From Parasedimentitalea marina (lineage in GTDB: Bacteria; Pseudomonadota; Alphaproteobacteria; Rhodobacterales; Rhodobacteraceae): a DNA stretch of 64,000 bases. Shown in pieces: positions 1 through 11,481 of the stretch. The notes below the pieces were generated by a model, which made no database searches, was not told the origin of the DNA, and saw only the letters and a list, made by a program, of their open reading frames with translations. Positions within the stretch are counted from its first letter, which is position 1; every line of letters starts with the position of its first letter. A program made the translations under genes and the position numbers. The stretch covers positions 1,922,001 to 1,986,000 of the forward strand of contig NZ_CP033219.1 in the NCBI RefSeq assembly GCF_004006175.1, written 5' to 3'.

Positions 1-234
<234 letters not shown>

Positions 235-608
235 GTCATATCCTTTCGCAGCCCTTGCAGATGCAATGGCCGGTTTTGCCGCATCCAGTGCGACGAGTTG
301 GGGCAGGGACCTCGGGCGCAGCTGGCCGTATGCCAGCGAGCCGGTCGTCTGCTCGTGCCCCACGCGTGATTTTGGGAACGCAGGTATTTCACTGTAGGCG
401 CTGGAGACCGAAGTCTCGGAGGGGCATACATGCCCGAACGCCTCTGCTCACGCGGCAGAGAGGGATACCTGGTGGGGCAAATGGCTGTGGATAAGGCATT
501 TGTCAACCAGCATTCTGTGATAAAACCCGGTTTTCGCGCGCCTGTTCTTTCGTTACACAGGGCAACCAAGCGCACTAAGAGTGCACTGTGAGCGCACAGA
601 GGATGCCG
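235..608. other. Intergenic region between rhlE and the Fur-family gene
   Basis: This 374-base divergent spacer should hold both promoters, but I see no clear -35/-10 pair. It contains a hairpin (CTCTGC 442-447 with GCAGAG 455-460) without a T-tract. A short GTGCAC palindrome lies near 580, just before the Fur-family gene. Overlapping open frames here have no recognisable content. Confidence 0.3.
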
Positions 609-1022
609 ATGCCTGACACAATTATTTCTCGCTGCGAAGCCAAAGGCCTGCGTATGACAGGGCAACGCCGGATCATTGCCCGCGTATTGCAAGACAGTGA
701 TGATCACCCGGATGTTGAGGAACTTTACGCCCGTGCCAGTTCACTGGACGCGGGAATTTCAATTGCCACGGTCTATCGGACGGTAAAGCTGTTTGAAGAG
801 GCAGGCATACTGGATAGGCTGGAATTTGGCGATGGTCGCGCCCGCTATGAAGATGCTGAACGCGAGCATCATGACCACCTGATTGATATGAACTCTGGCG
901 AAGTGATCGAGTTTGTAGATCCCGAGATCGAGGCGCTGCAGGAAAAAATTGCCAAAAAGCTGGGGTATGAGTTGAAGGGCCACAAGCTTGAACTCTACGG
1001 CGTGCCAATCCGCAAGACGTAA
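609..1022 (+). CDS. mur: Fur-family metalloregulator, Mur-like
   Basis: Metal-dependent repressor of 137 residues. The N-terminal winged helix ends in GISIATVYRTVKLFEEAG, the usual Fur recognition-helix region. The C-terminal half has the metal-binding stretch EREHHDHLIDMNSGEVIEF. The family's CxxC zinc motifs are absent, and HHDHLIDxxSGEVIEF is typical of alphaproteobacterial Fur/Mur proteins that respond to manganese or iron. Start: ATG at 609 has AGAGG at 598-602, six bases upstream. GTG 588 and ATG 603 are alternatives without that spacing. It is intact although its neighbours are frameshifted. Fur versus Mur specificity cannot be decided from the sequence. Confidence 0.85.
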   Translation: MPDTIISRCEAKGLRMTGQRRIIARVLQDSDDHPDVEELYARASSLDAGISIATVYRTVKLFEEAGILDRLEFGDGRARYEDAEREHHDHLIDMNSGEVIEFVDPEIEALQEKIAKKLGYELKGHKLELYGVPIRKT

Positions 1023-1137
1023 ACATCCCGATCGGGTTGTCGCTACGACGGTTACCGCGGCAGGGCCAGAACTGAGCCTTTTGGCCAAAACTTCCGGGTA
1101 ATGTTGGCTCGTGCAGTTTAGTCGTTACTGGTCGGTG

Positions 1138-1976
1138 TTACCCGTTGTCAGTTTTTGCCCCTGCAGCCATAAAATTGGTGGCGTCGGTGTGGCTGAGGGC
1201 CTGGCTGGCATAGGTGAATGTGCCCTGTTCAAGGACTTCATTTGCGGCACGGACCATGGCGCCAAGGGCGCGCGCAAATGAGCCGCCAACGCTGACACGT
1301 TTGACGCCAGCATTTGCAAGTTCAGTCAGAGACCAGGTTGGCCCGCTGAGCCCCATGACCACATTCACCGGCTTGTCCACCGATGCACAGAGCGTCGCGA
1401 TGGAGTTCAGGTCTGGCAGGCCGGGGCATATAACACGTCCGCACCGGCGTCACCAAAGGCCTGTAACCGTGCGATGGTGTCCGCAAGGTCAGGCCGTCCA
1501 CAAACGAAGTTTTCGGCGCGTGCGGTCAGCAAAAACGGCTTGTCACTGCAGGCTTGGACCGCCGCATGCATGCGGTCGACTGAAAGATCAAAGTCATAAA
1601 TAGGATTGTCAGCGTCCCCTGTTGTGTCCTCGATCGAGCCACCGACCAAGCCGATTTCCACGGCCTGTAGTATCGTATCTTCGCAGGCTTTGGGGGTGGC
1701 ACCAAAACCATTTTCCAAGTCTGCAGCAACTGGCAGATCGCTGGCGGCGATTATGTCTCGGGCATTTGCCAAAATATCTTCTCGGCTAACCGCGCATTCT
1801 GAATCACGTTTCCCAATCGAAAACGCCAGTCCGGCGCTGGTCGTCGCCAGGGCCTCAAACCCAAGCTGGTCGAGCATCATCGCGGTGCCGGCGTTCCAGG
1901 GGTTGGGAAGTACAAAGGCGCCGGGGCGGCTATGTAAATTCCGAAATGTCTCATACTTGCGTTCTGCGGGTGTCAT
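1138..1976 (-). CDS. Isocitrate lyase/PEP mutase family enzyme, frameshifted
   Basis: Member of the isocitrate lyase/phosphoenolpyruvate mutase superfamily, a TIM-barrel fold acting on C-C or C-P bonds of 2-oxo or 2-hydroxy acids. Visible landmarks are the N-terminal LHSRPGAFVLPNPWNAGTA, the metal-site region ADLENGFG, GGSIEDTTGD, and LTARAENF in the barrel. The frame breaks near 1421 (C run). Adding one base reads YAPGLPDLNSIATLC and continues to the stop at 1138. Start: ATG at 1976 is preceded by GAGGAAG at good spacing, while the in-frame ATG at 2012 has no clear site. The substrate is unknown; this subgroup is often annotated only as oxaloacetate decarboxylase-like or carboxyvinyl-carboxyphosphonate mutase-like. 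Confidence 0.8.
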
Positions 1977-2169
1977 GAGTTCTTCCTCGACTGGTGATTG
2001 TAGTTTAGACATCTTGGAACAAAATGGGAACGCATAAAATTCTGTGATGGATTACCTCAAGATCTGTTGCGAATATGGGTCGCGAATGGGATAGCGCTGA
2101 GACCCTTTTGCCGTTTGCCTGACGATATGACTTCGAAGCGCTGGCGCTCCTTTTGATGGAACTACGAAA

Positions 2170-3051
2170 ATGAACAACCTCAACGGTATCTTGATGGTTA
2201 TCGTCGCAATGGCGGCGTTCACGTTGGAGGATATGTTTATCAAACATCTGTCTCAGGATATTCCAGTGGGGCAGATTTTGATTTTGCTGGGCATTGGCAG
2301 CGGTGGTGTTTTTGCCAGTCTGGCGGTTTATCAGCGGCAGAACCTGCTTGCCAAGGCAGCCTGGCGTCCCATCATGGTGTTTCGCATTCTGTCCGAGGCC
2401 TTGGGCGCGATGTGCTTTTCCACGGCGTTGTCTTTGGTTGATCTGTCTACAGTGGCTGCGGTTTTTCAGGCGCTGCCCTTGGTGATCACCATAGCGGCCC
2501 TGTTCATGAACGAACAGGTCGGGTGGCGTCGGTGGAGCGCGATCCTTGTAGGGTTTATTGGCGTATTGTTCATTATCCGTCCCGGATTGGCCGGATTTGA
2601 ACCGGCGTCTCTACTGGTGCTGGCAGCTGTATTAGCGATTGCGCTGCGCGATTTGTTGACCCGACTTATCGATAGCAAAGTGTCGTCCACCGTGGTCAGT
2701 TTCCAGGGCTGTGCAGCCTTTACCGTGGCGGGCGCAGTGTTGTTGCTTGTGACCCCAGGCGAGGTCACTTCGGTGAGCCTGTCGCAGGGTTGGATGATTG
2801 CAGCAGGGACGGTGTTTGGCATGATGGGTTACTACGGCATTGTAGTGGCTATGCGGGTCGGTGATGCCTCGGCGGTGACGCCGTTTCGCTATTCGCGACT
2901 GCTGTTTTCGATCCTGGCTTAACATGGTAATGTTCAATGAACGTCCCGATATGATGACTATGGTCGGAGCATCACTGATCCTTGATCCGGATTGTATACC
3001 TTTCTGCGCGAACGACGACTGGCCCGGGCAGATGATATGGCAGTGGCCTAA
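2170..3051 (+). CDS. DMT-superfamily (EamA) transporter, frameshifted near its end
   Basis: Inner-membrane drug/metabolite exporter with two EamA repeats and about ten hydrophobic segments. The first repeat starts at LNGILMVIVAMAAFTLEDMF. The internal signature ALPLVITIAALFMNEQVGWRRW closes it and the second repeat follows. Two breaks lie at the C-terminus: an extra T at 2919-2920 (otherwise LANMVMFNERPD) and a missing base near 2984 (otherwise SGLYTFLRERRLA). Across them the protein ends at TAA 3049-3051, giving about 293 residues, normal for the family. Substrate unknown. It is divergent from the isocitrate-lyase-family gene, with a spacer of about 190 bases. Confidence 0.85.
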
Positions 3052-3131
3052 AGGCTGGAATTTCGCCATGTGTTTTACAAGATTGGGAAATGTTAGCGCC
3101 AAATAAGCTCTAAGAGGTGTGTTAGCGATAA

Positions 3132-4480
<1,349 letters not shown>

Positions 4481-4511
4481 GGCAAAATACCTAAGTACGT
4501 ACGGGGTCCAA

Positions 4512-4534
4512 CCCCGCCTGTCTGGCGGGGTTTT
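4512..4534 (+). terminator. Rho-independent terminator of eno
   Basis: Perfect 7-bp stem CCCCGCC (4512-4518) / GGCGGGG (4524-4530) with a 5-base loop and TTTT directly after it, 32 bases past the enolase stop. Confidence 0.85.
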
Positions 4535-4558
4535 CCAATCCAGAGATGGCTTCTCGAG

Positions 4559-5010
4559 ATGTCTGCACTTTCCGCCGATGATCATTTCCTTACTTCACAC
4601 GCCCAACTGTTGCTGACGTCATTCCAACGTCTTGTGGGACGACCATTGTTGGTCGGGGCCAGTGCCAAGGATCTGTATCACGCTAATTTCCCAATACTGT
4701 CGCACAACACTGCAGCCGACCCGATACTAACCTACGGCAATCTGGCGGCGCAAAACCTGTGGGAAATGCAGTGGAAGGAGCTGACTGCGCTGCCATCCGT
4801 TTGACCGCTGAACCTGCTCATCGTGATACACGTGACGCCATGTTTGCGGAAATGCGGAGTAAGGGATTCATCGAAAACTATTCTGGGGTACGTATCAGTG
4901 CCAGCGGCAAGCGTTTTGAAATTAGGAATGCTGTGATTTGGTCACTTTTGAACAGTCAAGGCCAGAAGGTTGGTGAGGCGGCAACGTTTCAGGATTTTGA
5001 GTTTCTGTAG
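4559..5010 (+). CDS. MEKHLA-domain protein, frameshifted
   Basis: Small soluble protein of about 150 residues resembling the MEKHLA domain, a PAS-like fold also found at the C-terminus of plant HD-ZIP III proteins. Readable features are LLLTSFQRLVGRPLL, then LTYGNLAAQNLWEMQWKEL. After the break come LTAEPAHRDTRDAMF, SGVRISASGKRFEI and WSLLNSQGQKVGEAATF. The break is a missing C near 4797-4798 (CCATCC-GTTTG). Ligand and partners are unknown in bacteria. It lies between the enolase terminator and a GNAT gene, with no sign of an operon. Confidence 0.7.
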
Positions 5011-5124
5011 TCAGGGTATCTTTTGTACTCGCGACCAAGTATTCCGGTTGCCTTCGGTCACCTGTTGCCTTTTCTCGGCCTTTGATTAGAGTTATTTTGA
5101 ATTTGATCAAATTATGAGGCCGAG

Positions 5125-5581
5125 ATGGCAGTGTTGCAAATACGCAGAACTAAAGAGGCCGATGTTCCTGTTGTGGCTTGTTTTGTGCAGTGCCTCTTGA
5201 CGAACTCTCCGGCGCCACAACACCGGGCGATGCTGCGGTGCTTGAACCGATAGCACGCGATCTTTGCAAAGCGGTGACGCTATTGGGTTGCTGGCGCAGT
5301 GGGGCGAGACGCCCGTTGGGGTGATGATGCTAAATCCCTGCGCTGCGATCTACGCTGGTGGCAGGTTTGGTGAAATCTCTGAGTTATTTGTGCTGCCTGA
5401 GTGGCGATCAAAAGGGGTAGCCGCTGAATTGCTGAAAGCAGCCACCACCCTTGGGGCCAAGATGGGGTGGAAACGGCTGGAAGTCGGTGCTCCGAACCAG
5501 CCGGAATGGAGTCGCACATTAGATTTTTACTGTGACAACGGGTTTGATGAGGTCGGACCACGATTGCGCAGGTTGATTTGA
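5125..5581 (+). CDS. GNAT-family N-acetyltransferase, frameshifted
   Basis: Predicted acetyl-CoA-dependent N-acetyltransferase of about 150 residues. From ATG 5125 (MAVLQIRRTKEADVPVV) the frame breaks near 5197. The middle part then reads DELSGATTPGDAAVLEPIARDL, with a second break in the T run near 5264. The C-terminal part carries the core GNAT strand ISELFVLPEWRSKGVAAELL, which contains an R-x-x-G-V/x-A pyrophosphate-binding motif. It ends in a typical FYCDNGFDEVG segment. The acceptor substrate is unknown. Confidence 0.75.
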
Positions 5582-5601
5582 CGGGCTCGCTCTGGGCCGC
5601 T

Positions 5602-6049
5602 TTATAGTCTTTTACTCATCAATAAATTTCCATCATTAGGTTGAAAGCGAGCACGGGCATAAAGACGCTGCGCAGCTTCGTCTTCACGGTCGACTTCCGT
5701 GTAGTGCGATGATACCGGCCTCGGCCAGGGTTTTGGGCAAGGTAATCAGGACCTCTGTTGCGATGCCACGTTTGCGCACGGGTGGGCGCACAAACAGCTC
5801 ATCCACAAAGGCATCCATGCCACCATACTCGACCGACCAACTGAAGGTGACTACGATATAGCCAATCGGCGCGCGGGTGGGACCAATCAGGTAAACCGCA
5901 CCGTAAGGAATGCCGTTCAGCAATGGCTCAATCCCAGCGCGGCGGCTGTCTTCGCTGCTATCGATATTTATTTCGGTATGAAACGCCGCGACGAGGGTCA
6001 GGATTTTCTCCAGATCCTCGGGGCGTGCCAGATGGTGGGCGGCGCTCAT
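5602..6049 (-). CDS. GNAT-family N-acetyltransferase, frameshifted
   Basis: Predicted acetyltransferase starting MSAAHHLARPEDLEKIL at ATG 6049. The acetyl-CoA-binding motif is in FVDELFVRPPVRKRGIATEVL. The frame breaks near 5700. With one added base it reads TEVDREDEAAQRLYARARF and ends SKRL at the stop 5602-5604, for about 149 residues. Its ATG overlaps the stop of the upstream nucleoside-hydrolase frame by four bases, so the two are probably translationally coupled. It converges with the GNAT gene on the other strand. Substrate unknown. Confidence 0.75.
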
Positions 6050-6784
6050 AACCCCAATGAAAATCGCATTGGCAACCCTTTCGAGCTCGGATATGCCCAA
6101 TCGGGGCGGATCAGGAACGCATCACAGGGGCGCACCGGGTTTTTGGCGACCAAGCTAAAAACTTTGCCACAAATGGTGAACAACGCATCACAGCGTGCCA
6201 GGGTGACATCCACGGCACCACGATGGGACGGCCGGACTTGAAGACAATCTCGGCGGCCTCGGGGTCAACGTAGATGTTGAACTCGGCTGCCGGAGTGATG
6301 TTGCCGACCTCGAAATAGGCGCCCCCATCAGGATGATTTCCTGAACCTTTTCAACAATGTCGGGCGCCTTGTTGAACGCCGCAGCAATATTGGTCAGCGG
6401 GCCCAGGGCGCAAAGGGTAACGGTTCCCGAAGGTTGGTCGCGCAGAGTGTCGACGATGAAATCCACGCCGTGCCCATCGGCGAGCGGCATTGTCGGATCG
6501 GTCAACACTGGTCCATCAAGACCGGTTTGACCATGAACATGCTCGGCTGTGACCAGTGGGCGATGCAGCGGCGCATCGCAACCTGCGTAGACCGGGACGT
6601 TAGTCTTACCGGCGATCTCACAAATAATGCGAGCATTTTTCTGGGTCAGAGGCAGAGGTACATTGCCCGCGACAGCCGTGATGCCAAGCAGGTCAATTTC
6701 GTCCGGACTGGCGAGAGCCAGCAGAATGGCAACGGCGTCATCCTGGCCGGGGTCGGTGTCGATGATGATTTTGCGAGCAGTCAT
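6046..6784 (-). pseudogene. Nucleoside hydrolase, frameshifted, with the C-terminal third lost or replaced
   Basis: Inosine-uridine-preferring nucleoside hydrolase family (ribosyl hydrolysis in nucleoside salvage). The start MTARKIIIDTDPGQDDAVA holds the family's calcium-binding DTDPGxDD motif. VYAGCDAPLHRPL and HGQTGLDG follow, then TLCALGPLTNIA. Breaks lie in the C run 6322-6326 (otherwise [18 protein letters not shown]) and near 6211-6216. After VDVT (about 6203) the usual C-terminal hundred or so residues are missing. An unrecognised tail runs to a TGA at 6046 that overlaps the GNAT start by ATGA. The calcium ligand normally near the C-terminus is therefore absent, so activity is doubtful even if the breaks are sequencing errors. 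Confidence 0.7.
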
Positions 6785-6909
6785 AGGGGCCTCTAGGTAT
6801 TGCAAAAAAGGAGACTTGCAAGCCTGCCCTGGTTTGTCCAGTGATAGTGATTAGGGCGGGCTGCTAAATGAGGATTTCTGGCAGAAAAATGTTGTTTTGG
6901 TCCGTGGTC

Positions 6910-7739
6910 TTATTCAAAGGGAACAGTGCCGCGCTCATGGGCTTTTACCGCGTCCCACAGGGCGTCCATTTCGTCGAGATTACTATCCGAGGGCGTTTTC
7001 CCTATTGCCGCCAAACGGGACTCAACACCTTCAAACCGGCGGGTGAATTTAGCATTGGCGCGCCGCAGGGCGGCTTCGGGTTCTACCCCGAGGTGGCGAC
7101 CCAGATTGGCCATCACGAACATCAGATCGCCGAACTCTTCTTCGACTGCGTCCTGGGTCAGCTCGTCGCGGGCCTCGACCAGTTCAGCGCTTTCCTCGGC
7201 GATCTTGTCCAAAACATTGGTAGTGGAGGGCCAGTCAAAGCCAACGCGGGCCGCGCGCTTTGCAGCTTAAAGGCGCGCAGTAGGGCAGGCAGACCAATGG
7301 CAACCCCGTCCAGGGTGCCTTTTTCGTTCTTGTTTGCGCGCTCGGCCGCTTTGATTGCCTCCCAGTCCTGCGTCTGTTGCTCGGCGGATTTATCGCGGCT
7401 TTCGTCGCCGAAAACATGCGGGTGGCGGCTGACCATTTTGTCGGACATGGTGGTGACCACATCCTGAAAGGTGAAATGCCCCGCCTCGGCCGCCATCTGG
7501 GCGTGGAAGACGGATTGAAACAGCAGATCACCTAGCTCACCTTTCAATTCCTGCCATTGCTGGCGATCAATGGCGTCGGCAACCTCATAAGCTTCTTCGA
7601 TTGTGTAGGGGGCGATACTGGCAAAATCCTGCTCGATATCCCAGGGGCAGCCGGTTTCTGGGTTGCGCAGACGGCGCATGATTTCCAGCAGACGTTCGAT
7701 GCCGGCGGTTTGGTCATTGATCAAGGTGTTTTCGGGCAT
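6910..7739 (-). CDS. mazG: Nucleoside triphosphate pyrophosphohydrolase MazG, frameshifted
   Basis: House-cleaning NTP pyrophosphatase (NTP to NMP + PPi), with two tandem MazG domains. The N-terminal domain reads LLEIMRRLRNPETGCPWD, with the metal-binding EEAYEVADAID and ELGDLLFQSVFHA helices. The C-terminal domain has IAEESAELVEARDE and EEEFGDLMFVMANLGR. The break is in the T run 7259-7261 (plus strand); one added base gives KRAARVGFDWPSTTNVLDK, the expected linker. Corrected length is about 277 residues, as usual. It is divergent from the M20 amidohydrolase. Confidence 0.93.
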
Positions 7740-7802
7740 TGCAGAGGCTTTCGTTCCAGTGTCAGATGCATCAATCCCGAGTCTGACCTAGGAGTCCAGC
7801 CC

Positions 7803-8966
7803 ATGCCCGTTGTTAACCGTATCGCCGACTTTGCCGAGGACATGAAGACTTGGCGGCGGCATTTGCACACTATACCGGAACTTGGGTTTGATCTGCCAGA
7901 AACATCCAGTTTTGTGGCCGAGCGTTTGCGGGAATTCGGGGTTGATGAGTTGCATGAGGGGATCGCGCAAACAGGCATGGTTGCCATCATCAACGGTCAA
8001 GGGATTGGGCCGACCATCGGGTTGCGTGCGGATATGGATGCCCTGCCGATACCCGAAAACACCGGTGTGGAATATGCCTCGACCAAGGACGGGAATATGC
8101 ACGCCTGTGGTCATGATGGGCACACGACGATGCTGCTCGGGGCTGCAAAGTATCTGACTGAGACACGGAACTTTTCCGGCCGGGTGGCATTGATTTTTCA
8201 ACCGGCCGAAGAATCCGGTGGCGGGGCTGGTGTAATGGTCGACGAGGGGATCATGGATCGGTTCGCCATTGATCAAGTGTATGGCATTCACAATGCACCG
8301 GGATTGCCGGTGGGGGAATTTTTGACCACTCCCGGCGCTCTAATGGCAGCCGTCGATGAATTTCATGTCAACATTCAAGGGCTTGGTGGGCATGGTGCAA
8401 TGCCGCACGAGACCCGTGACCCGGTGATGGCAGCCTGTGGCATTGCCCAGGCGATTCAGACCATCGTCAGCCGAAATCACTATGCCCTGCAGGATCTGGT
8501 GATTTCGGTTACCCAAATCCACACTGGCACAACCGATAATGTTATTCCGGATACTGCCTACATCAATGGCACTGTGCGCACATTTGATCCGGGCGTGCAG
8601 GCCATGGTGATGAAACGGATGCAAGAGATTGTGGATGGACAGGCATCCAGTTACGGGGTCGAGGCAAAGCTGGACTATGAGGTCGGCTATCCTGCCACCA
8701 TCAATGACGCTGACAAAGCAGCGTTTGCTGTGTCTGTGGCCGAGGAAATCTCGGGGGAGGGTAAAGTGGATGCAGTGGGGCGTCGTGAAATGGGCGCCGA
8801 AGATTTTTCGTATATGTTGCAGGCACGTCCGGGGGCCTATTTGTTTTTGGGCCAGGGTGAGAGCGCCGGGCTGCACCATCCAAAGTACAACTTCAACGAT
8901 GAGGTTTCGCCGGTTGGGGCCTCATTCTTTGTTCGGTTGGTTGAGCGGGCGCAGCCGATGCGCTGA
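7803..8966 (+). CDS. M20-family amidohydrolase (hippurate hydrolase/aminoacylase-like)
   Basis: Zinc-dependent amidohydrolase of 387 residues, intact. The catalytic domain shows LRADMDALPI, the metal motif HACGHDGHTTMLLG, FQPAEESGGGAGVMV, and the C-terminal metal residue region GAEDFSYML followed by HHPKYNFND. The lid domain contains LGGHGAMPHETRDPV. The family deacylates N-acyl amino acids or related amides; the substrate here is not readable. It is followed by two ureohydrolases on the same strand, which suggests the three act on related guanidino or acylated amine compounds. The start ATG 7803 gives MPVVNRIADFAEDM, in line with homologues. Confidence 0.88.
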   Translation: MPVVNRIADFAEDMKTWRRHLHTIPELGFDLPETSSFVAERLREFGVDELHEGIAQTGMVAIINGQGIGPTIGLRADMDALPIPENTGVEYASTKDGNMHACGHDGHTTMLLGAAKYLTETRNFSGRVALIFQPAEESGGGAGVMVDEGIMDRFAIDQVYGIHNAPGLPVGEFLTTPGALMAAVDEFHVNIQGLGGHGAMPHETRDPVMAACGIAQAIQTIVSRNHYALQDLVISVTQIHTGTTDNVIPDTAYINGTVRTFDPGVQAMVMKRMQEIVDGQASSYGVEAKLDYEVGYPATINDADKAAFAVSVAEEISGEGKVDAVGRREMGAEDFSYMLQARPGAYLFLGQGESAGLHHPKYNFNDEVSPVGASFFVRLVERAQPMR

Positions 8967-9048
8967 CAGATCTATGAACTGGTGAGGTGACAGGGGACAA
9001 GCGGTCAGCTATGCCAAAGCGCAATGGCAGGCGGAAGGGGATACAGTA

Positions 9049-10016
9049 ATGGCTTTGGAAGACGCAAAACACATGGTGGATCACGCATTTACGCGTGACG
9101 ATCTAAGGGGTTTGAGTTTTGAAAACACTTTTGGTGGGGTCACTTCGTTTTTGCGACGCCGTTATACCAAAGATCTGAGCGGCGTTGATATTGCCGTTAC
9201 TGGTGTGCCGTTTGACCAAGCTGTGACCAATCGTCCGGGAACGCGACTGGGTCCACGAGCAATCCGCGAGGCCTCGTCGCTGCAGGCACCGGATGCGCCC
9301 TATGGCTGGGGCTATGACCCATTGAGTGAGCTGGCTATTGTCGACTACGGGGATATGGCGTTTGACTATGCCAATATTCCGGCATTTCCGGATAAACTAA
9401 CCGATCATATCCGCACCATTCTGGCTGCCGACGCCGCCTCGGTCACCCTTGGAGGGGATCATTATATCAGCTTCCCGATCCTAAAGGCCTATGCGGAGAA
9501 ATACGGACCGATTTCCTTGCTGCAATTTGACGCCCATACAGACACCTGGGCCGATGACGATATGTCACGGGTAGATCATGGCACTATGTTTTACAAAGCG
9601 GTAAAATCAGGCATTGTGGACCCGGCGACCTCGGTCCAGGTCGGCATTCGGACCCACAATGAAACCACCCTTGGTGTAAATATCATTGATGCCGCAACGG
9701 TGCATGAAATTGGCCCGGTTGAAACTGCCAAGCGGATCAAAACGATCCTGGGCGACAATCCCACCTATCTGACCTTTGATATTGATGGATTGGACCCGGC
9801 CTATGCGCCGGGAACCGGGACCCGGTCTGGGGCGGTCTCAGCTCGGGGCAGGCGGCGCGCATTCTGCGTGACATTGCCGGTATCAATATCAAGGGCGGCG
9901 ATGTAGTTGAGGTGTCGCCGCCATTTGATACCACAGGCACCACGGCCATTGCCGGTGCCCATGTGGCCACTGAAATTATCTGCCTGCTGGGCTGGAATAA
10001 GAGAAACAATGACTGA
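9049..10016 (+). CDS. Agmatinase-family ureohydrolase, first of a tandem pair, frameshifted
   Basis: Mn (or Ni)-dependent hydrolase removing urea from a guanidino compound. Binuclear metal motifs in order are GGDHYISF, FDAHTDTW and FDIDGLDPAYAPGTGT. The frame breaks in CCC 9821-9823. One added base gives PVWGGLSSGQAARIL and then VVEVSPPFDTTGTTAIA, ending at TGA 10014-10016. Corrected length is about 323 residues. The stop overlaps the ATG of the second ureohydrolase (10009), so the two are translationally coupled. Roseobacters carry several such paralogues. Agmatine, guanidinobutyrate or guanidine are all possible substrates and the sequence does not choose. Confidence 0.85.
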
Positions 10017-10956
10017 GTATAATCAACCGATCAGCGGCAACGATCTGGCCAGGTTTTCTGGCCCTGGAACGTTTATGCGATTGCCGCAGGCGACCTCGCT
10101 TGATGGCTTAGATGTGGCCGTCCTGGGGATTCCGATGGATATCGGAACCTCGTGGCGATCCGGCACCCGGTTTGGCCCCAAACAGATCAGAGCCGAAAGC
10201 GCGATGATCCGGCCCTATAATATGGCCACCAAGGCGGCCCCGTTTGAGTATCTGCAAATCGCGGATATTGGCGATCTTGCGATTAACACATTCTCGTTGC
10301 CAGACAGCCTGCGCATTATCGAATCCAGTTATGATGCAATTGTTGGCACCAGTGTTGTGCCGGTGGCGATGGGTGGGGATCATTCGATCACCTTGCCGAT
10401 ACTACGCTCGATTGCCAAAAAATATGGTCCGGTGGCCGTGGTGCATGTGGATGCCCATGCGGATGTCAACGATGACATGTTCGGTGAAAAAGAAACTCAT
10501 GGCACAGTGTTTCGCCGCGCCTACGAGGAAGGGCTGATCCAGGCGGACAAGACCTATCAGGTCGGTCTGCGTGGAACTGGCTATGCGGCCAGCGATTTCA
10601 CCGAGGCACAGGGCTGGGGCTTTCAGCAGTTCCCGGCTTCCGAGCTGTGGCATCGATCACTGAACAATCTGGGTGCGGAAATACGTCGCGATATTGGCAA
10701 TAGGCCAGTCTACATCACCTATGATATTGATAGTCTGGACCCTGCTTATGCTCCGGGAACCGGAACACCAGAAATCGGCGGTTTAACAACACCGCAAGCC
10801 CTGGAGTTGATCCGGGCATTGCGGGGGGCGAATATCGTGGGTTGTGACTTGGTTGAGGTCTCGCCTCCGTATGACACTACCGGCAATACGGCGTTAACCG
10901 GCGCGAACCTATTGTATGAGATGCTGTGCATTCTACCGGGTGTGACGACAAAATAA
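10009..10956 (+). CDS. Agmatinase-family ureohydrolase, second of a tandem pair
   Basis: Intact 315-residue ureohydrolase beginning MTEYNQPISGNDLARF at ATG 10009, where it overlaps the end of the first copy. It keeps all metal motifs: MGGDHSITLP, HVDAHADVND and YDIDSLDPAYAPGTGTPE. The C-terminal GCDLVEVSPPYDTTGNTA is also present. The first copy differs in the second motif (DAHTDTW versus DAHADVN), so the two may differ in substrate or form a heteromer. With the M20 amidohydrolase upstream it makes a three-gene degradation-type cluster. Specificity is not assignable. Confidence 0.87.
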   Translation: MTEYNQPISGNDLARFSGPGTFMRLPQATSLDGLDVAVLGIPMDIGTSWRSGTRFGPKQIRAESAMIRPYNMATKAAPFEYLQIADIGDLAINTFSLPDSLRIIESSYDAIVGTSVVPVAMGGDHSITLPILRSIAKKYGPVAVVHVDAHADVNDDMFGEKETHGTVFRRAYEEGLIQADKTYQVGLRGTGYAASDFTEAQGWGFQQFPASELWHRSLNNLGAEIRRDIGNRPVYITYDIDSLDPAYAPGTGTPEIGGLTTPQALELIRALRGANIVGCDLVEVSPPYDTTGNTALTGANLLYEMLCILPGVTTK

Positions 10957-11015
10957 TGGGGTTTCTCAAGTCCAATCACGGCTTTTGGGCCGTAAAACTA
11001 AGGACTGGCTGAGGT

Positions 11016-11470
11016 ATGGGACGAATTATGCTATTCGCTTGGATATGTGGGGCTGCTGCCATCGTGGTGCTGGGCCTCATTCGGTTGGCACCTGTTGACC
11101 CGCTGGACTGGAATACCCAGCCAGAACTTTCCGAGGACAAGACGTTTCGCGGCGGAGTGTTCCGGGTGGTGCGCACCGGACCTGACGGGTTAGCCCGGTT
11201 TGATCGGGTGGCAAGTGAGGCGCCGCGGACCAAGTTGCTGGCGGGTCAGTTGAAGACGGGTTAGCTACCTATGTGACCCGAACCAAGTTTCTGGGCTTTC
11301 CGGACTACACCACCGCGCGCCAAGACGGGGATCTGCTGAAAGTCTACGCCCGTCTGCGGTTTGGGCGCTCAGACCTGGGTGTGAATGGCGCACGGATTGC
11401 CAGCTGGCTGAGTCTGATGGGGATCAAAGAGAGCCCAAGCACGGCCCCTGATGAGGTACAGACCAACTAG
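11016..11470 (+). CDS. DUF1499-family membrane-anchored protein, frameshifted
   Basis: Conserved protein of unknown function. The N-terminus has one hydrophobic segment (LFAWICGAAAIVVLGLI), then a periplasmic-looking domain. After the break it reads TYVTRTKFLGFPDYTT, VYARLRFGRSDLGVN and ARIASWL, typical of DUF1499. The break is a missing base near 11261 (GGGTTAGCTACC). Corrected length is about 151 residues. It sits between the ureohydrolase pair and a convergent small secreted protein and shows no operon link. Confidence 0.75.
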
Positions 11471-11481
11471 CTGAGCTGCCG

